Shown: one piece after another, positions 3,647 to 6,555 of the stretch | Position numbering within the stretch: position 1 is the stretch's first letter | Layout: each line of letters begins with the position of its first letter | Assembly (NCBI GenBank): GCA_947632575.1 | Contig: CANRPV010000081.1 | Location: 1-6,555, forward strand | Direction: 5' to 3' | Length of the DNA stretch: 6,555 nt | From: an uncultured Eggerthellaceae bacterium | GTDB lineage: Bacteria; Actinomycetota; Coriobacteriia; Coriobacteriales; Eggerthellaceae | Made by a program: the position numbers and the translations under genes | The notes under the pieces: generated by a model | Told to the model about the DNA's origin: nothing | Database searches by the model: none | The model's input: the letters and a program-made list of their open reading frames with translations, nothing else

Positions 3647-6508
3647 ATGAGCACGTTTATTCAATCATCCGCTTGCCGAGGACATTGCCCTGAGGGATTG
3701 GTGGGACGCCGCCAATACAGTCGGCCTGAACTGATCGGGCGACTGGTAAAAAATCGGGACGTAGCGCGATTTATCGTGGCGCCCGATGGCTTCGGTAAAT
3801 CCGCCACCGTGGCGGAATATGCCCAGACCATGTTTGGCTTTCATCACGTATTTCTCCTTAACGCGAAAAGTCCCTGTTTTGTTCGGGATCTCGATGCTGA
3901 GACATTGCAGAGCAAGCTTTTAGATTGCGATCCCCAATGCTCTCTTGTGGTGGTGGAGGATCTACCGAGTTTCGATAGCCACAGGGCATCTTTGTTTTCC
4001 GAGTTCATCGACAAGGTATTGGCTAGTTCTATCGAAGTTCTGGTGACGTGCGCGCCAAGCTGCGATGCCTATGCGGATCTGCAGCGAGATCGAATTGTTG
4101 TTGATAGCTTTGCGCTTTTGCTCAGCGATGAAGAATGCGCTCTCAGTTCAAAAGAACTCCTCGATTCAGGTTTTGATCTCGACGCGCTTCCGATAGCCGA
4201 GCGCGTAGTAAGTCTTCGCTGGTCCAACCAGGGAAAAAGTCTTATCGCCTCGGGTTTGAGACGGGAGCAACTTCCTCAGGATATGACCCTTGCGCTTCTG
4301 TCTCTTTTGGTTCTGCAGCGGGGAACTTTTGCGGATCTGGAGCATTTCATGGAGCCTAAAGTGGTTGCTCGTCTTATGCCGACATTGGAAAAGACTTACC
4401 CCTATGTGGGAATTTGCGGGTCTGAGAAAAGTTTCTCTGGGTTTGAAATGCCGGTAGAGTTGCTCGTCAAGCAGTTCAGCGGACTGATCGAGGATCTTTC
4501 GGCGAGCAGCCTTACGAGCGATCGTGAGAGCCTCATCTGCAAGTGGGTTCAGATTCTCATGACGACAGGTCGTCTCGAGCGGGCCGCAGAGGTGCTGAAG
4601 GGCTTTGGTAGCAGAGACACGATTCAGGTGTGGCTTAGGATCCATGGCAAAGAACTCATCGTCGGAAATGCGATAAAGCCGCTCTATGATCTTTGCCAGG
4701 CCACCTCTCGAAGAGGGATGAGCCTTGGCAACTCCATTCGCTGCCAGTGTGCTTTGAGCCTCGCTATCCTTGGCGATGCAGAGACAGCATTAGAGTATGC
4801 GGACAGAATACTGAAAAGCCCTCTTTGCCAAAGAGAAGAAGCGGTTCTTCCTCTTATGCTTTTGGGTGTCCTGCAGCCTGAGCAGCAAGATGAGGAGTGG
4901 TTTTCACAGCTTCAATCCATCATCTGGGAACTTGAGCAAGAGGACTTACGCCAGGAAAGACCCCAAACTCTTGCTTCTGGGGCCGAGACCGTATTCCTCG
5001 CTCCTCAGGCTTTGGAGTTTTTGGCCAAGCTTAAGTTAGCAAGCCATGATGATCTGCCCGCAGCGCTCGCCCTTTGGCAGGAGACTCAGCGCCTTATTGA
5101 GGATCCTTTGCAAGCTCGAGGCCTGGCTGAAGACCGACACCAGGATCAATATCAGGACCAAAAGCAAGACCGACACCAGGATCAGCGACAAGACCAGCGA
5201 CAAGACCGACACCAGGATCAGCGACAAGACCAGTGGAAAGACAAACGCCAAGATCTCGAAGATCTTCGCCTTGCTCTTTTGCTAGGAGGCTCGGAGCTTT
5301 TAGTGCAAGCGGCTCAGGCACCGGAAAAGCTCGTTTCGGACTTAGCCGCAACGCAGGGTTCTAAGAATCGAGAATCTTGCGGGGCCTTTGAGGATTTCGA
5401 GCCTTCCGCTCGTCTCTCATTAGAGAGCATCTATCAGACGCTTGATCGCTATCTGGCGAAAGCTCTTCAGGGTGCAAATCCGGTTGGCTGGATCGAATGC
5501 TCCTTCGCTCAGGCTATGGAGATGGCCAATGGTCAGTGGAGCGATCCTTGGCCGTCGTCGCTCGATAGCCATGGGCTTCACCGCCTGCGATTGGCGGAGA
5601 TGGATCTTAAGAGTCAGCGGGATTCTTATTATCAGGATCGCAGGAAACAAGAGGAGATCGAAGCTCATCGAGAGACGTGCAATCCAAGCCTCTACGTTTC
5701 TTTGGCTAAACATCGCCAGTTGACCAAAACGGGAAAGGCTCTCACGACACCTACGCTTCATGTCAAGCTGTTCGGTGGCTTGAGCGTCCGGATGGGGGAT
5801 AGAACCATCAGCTCCAAAGCGTTTCGCCGCAAGAAATCCAAGGTCTTGCTGGCGCTTTTGGTGCTCAATCGAGGAAGGGAGTTTCCTCGAGACGAATTGG
5901 CGTCTCTTCTCTGGCCAGAAAACGATCTCCTCTCAGCCCGAAAGAACTTCTACTGCGTTTGGTCGGAGCTGAAACGCGTGCTGAGCATAGAGGGCATCTG
6001 CCCCTATCTCATTCGCACTCATCAAGGATGTTCCATGGACATCACCTATGTGGAAAGCGATGTCTATCAAATGGAGCAGCTCTGTCGTGAGATGTTGTTC
6101 GAGGCCAATGGTGAGCGATCCTGGGAAAGCATCTACGAGCAGATCACCACCGATTTTTCCCAGGAGCTGCTGCCGGGGGAGCGAGACAATCGCATGATCT
6201 TAGCCTTGCGTAGACGCTTTCGAACTCAGATGGTCGATGCGCTCGTGGCGAGCTCTGCGCGTCTGCTTGAGCAAGGGGAGACTCAGGGAGCTCTCTGGTT
6301 TGCCCGGGAGGCCATTCGCAGAGATCATTCACGGGAGGATGCCTATGGCGTGCAGATGGAGGCTCAAATCTCTCTCGGTCAGAGAGCCGCCGCTCTTGAG
6401 AGTTATTTCGCCTGTCGCAATTACCTCGCTGAGGAGCTGGGCATCGATCCATCGGCGCGTATCGTGCAACTTTATCGATCCATCATCGACGAGGAAGTCA
6501 GTGTCTGA
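3647..6508 (+). CDS. large STAND-like NTPase / SARP-BTAD transcriptional regulator
   Basis: A 953-residue cytosolic protein, probably a DNA-binding activator controlled by a nucleotide switch. Residues about 20-170 resemble the MalT-type STAND NTPase: SRPELIGRL (25-33), P-loop APDGFGKS (45-52), a Walker B-like LVVVED (100-105), then VLVTCAPSCD (131-140), where MalT relatives carry a conserved Arg that is absent here. Residues about 180-480 and 540-690 look helical and may hold degenerate TPRs. Residues 496-537 are a hydrophilic tandem repeat. The C-terminus is the effector: an OmpR-type winged helix (704-797; LHVKLFGGLSVRMGDRTI, RRKKSKVLLALLVLNRGR, ELASLLWPE) and a BTAD helical domain (about 806-948) ending ELGIDPSARIVQLYRSII. 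AfsR-type SARPs have the DNA-binding part first; here it is last. No signal peptide or membrane helix is seen. It has its own promoter and strong ribosome site. The target genes are unknown; they may lie downstream or include the divergent peptidase gene. Confidence 0.88.
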   Translation: MSTFIQSSACRGHCPEGLVGRRQYSRPELIGRLVKNRDVARFIVAPDGFGKSATVAEYAQTMFGFHHVFLLNAKSPCFVRDLDAETLQSKLLDCDPQCSLVVVEDLPSFDSHRASLFSEFIDKVLASSIEVLVTCAPSCDAYADLQRDRIVVDSFALLLSDEECALSSKELLDSGFDLDALPIAERVVSLRWSNQGKSLIASGLRREQLPQDMTLALLSLLVLQRGTFADLEHFMEPKVVARLMPTLEKTYPYVGICGSEKSFSGFEMPVELLVKQFSGLIEDLSASSLTSDRESLICKWVQILMTTGRLERAAEVLKGFGSRDTIQVWLRIHGKELIVGNAIKPLYDLCQATSRRGMSLGNSIRCQCALSLAILGDAETALEYADRILKSPLCQREEAVLPLMLLGVLQPEQQDEEWFSQLQSIIWELEQEDLRQERPQTLASGAETVFLAPQALEFLAKLKLASHDDLPAALALWQETQRLIEDPLQARGLAEDRHQDQYQDQKQDRHQDQRQDQRQDRHQDQRQDQWKDKRQDLEDLRLALLLGGSELLVQAAQAPEKLVSDLAATQGSKNRESCGAFEDFEPSARLSLESIYQTLDRYLAKALQGANPVGWIECSFAQAMEMANGQWSDPWPSSLDSHGLHRLRLAEMDLKSQRDSYYQDRRKQEEIEAHRETCNPSLYVSLAKHRQLTKTGKALTTPTLHVKLFGGLSVRMGDRTISSKAFRRKKSKVLLALLVLNRGREFPRDELASLLWPENDLLSARKNFYCVWSELKRVLSIEGICPYLIRTHQGCSMDITYVESDVYQMEQLCREMLFEANGERSWESIYEQITTDFSQELLPGERDNRMILALRRRFRTQMVDALVASSARLLEQGETQGALWFAREAIRRDHSREDAYGVQMEAQISLGQRAAALESYFACRNYLAEELGIDPSARIVQLYRSIIDEEVSV
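5138..5257 (+). repeat. 36-bp in-frame minisatellite encoding HQDQ/RQDQ/RQDR repeats
   Basis: Three 36-base units (5138-5173, 5174-5209, 5210-5245) and a 12-base partial unit (5246-5257) encode 12-residue repeats, each made of three four-residue steps: HQDQ-YQDQ-KQDR, HQDQ-RQDQ-RQDR, HQDQ-RQDQ-WKDK, then RQDL (residues 498-537). Units 2 and 3 agree at 31 of 36 bases; units 1 and 2 at 27 of 36. A perfect 33-base direct repeat runs 5165-5197 and 5201-5233, and a 12-base step (CAGCGACAAGAC) occurs at 5183, 5195 and 5219. Gain or loss of steps or units would keep the reading frame. The peptide is a charged, polar linker between the helical middle segments of the regulator. Confidence 0.92.
5250..5268. 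repeat. nested palindromes at the edge of the minisatellite
   Basis: AAGATCT (5250-5256) and AGATCTT (5260-5266) form a perfect seven-base inverted repeat around CGA, and CGAAGATCTTCG (5257-5268) is a perfect 12-base palindrome within it. The site overlaps the last partial repeat and is coding (residues RQDLEDLR). It could form a hairpin in single-stranded DNA or mRNA. Confidence 0.55.
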
Positions 6509-6555
6509 GAAAGGGCTGTTTCCCCTGTGAAATTGTTAAAGTGGCAGGGGCGCTA
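6509..6555. other. 3' flank of the regulator with an inverted repeat
   Basis: The final 47 bases are non-coding. CCCCTG (6522-6527) and CAGGGG (6545-6550) are perfect six-base arms around 17 bases. No T-run follows within the window, so it cannot be called a terminator; it may be an operator or part of the next promoter. A TTGTTA at 6534-6539 could be a -35 element whose -10 lies beyond the edge. Confidence 0.3.

Noticed and set aside
4166..4645. 159-codon open frame on the minus strand inside the regulator
   Set aside because: It is antisense to a continuous coding frame with no domain signal or credible start site.
5138..5245. 36-bp periodicity suggestive of a CRISPR array
   Set aside because: The units abut directly with no spacers, are degenerate, and lie in frame within a coding gene.
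5036..5351. Three overlapping open frames in other phases across the minisatellite
   Set aside because: They stay open because a stop-free 36-bp unit repeats. The leucine/valine-rich minus-strand product looks like a membrane helix only because it is the reverse complement of CAG/GAC-type codons.

Overview
The window looks like a chromosomal segment from an actinobacterium, most likely of the class Coriobacteriia (Eggerthellaceae or Atopobiaceae-like). The basis is gene content and order (proA, then nadD joined to yqeK, then rsfS), a large regulator ending in a SARP/BTAD module of a kind common in that class, strong Shine-Dalgarno sites, GTG starts and an intermediate base composition. This assignment is an inference; no marker gene is present to fix it.

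Layout. Positions 3-2357 (+) are the end of a tightly packed housekeeping operon: the C-terminal part of gamma-glutamyl phosphate reductase (proA, cut by the window edge), a single-chain NadD-YqeK fusion (NAD synthesis plus an HD-domain Ap4A hydrolase), and the ribosomal silencing factor rsfS. The three genes overlap by 4 and 8 bases, so they are probably translationally coupled. Positions 2354-3358 (-) are a P1-family (MEROPS S58) self-processing aminopeptidase gene, convergent with rsfS and overlapping its stop codon. Positions 3359-3646 are a 288-base divergent intergenic region with a well-formed sigma-70-type promoter facing right and several short inverted repeats. Positions 3647-6508 (+) encode a 953-residue regulator: an N-terminal MalT/STAND-like P-loop NTPase, a long helical middle, a hydrophilic tandem repeat (HQDQ/RQDQ/RQDR type), and a C-terminal winged helix plus BTAD domain. 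The last 47 bases are non-coding and hold one inverted repeat.

The left half is ordinary metabolism and ribosome control. The accessory-looking part is the large regulator. Its domain order is the reverse of AfsR-type SARPs, several of its NTPase motif residues are atypical, and it carries a 36-bp in-frame minisatellite with a perfect 33-bp direct repeat, which could vary in length between strains. I see no mobile element, RNA gene, CRISPR array or toxin-antitoxin pair.
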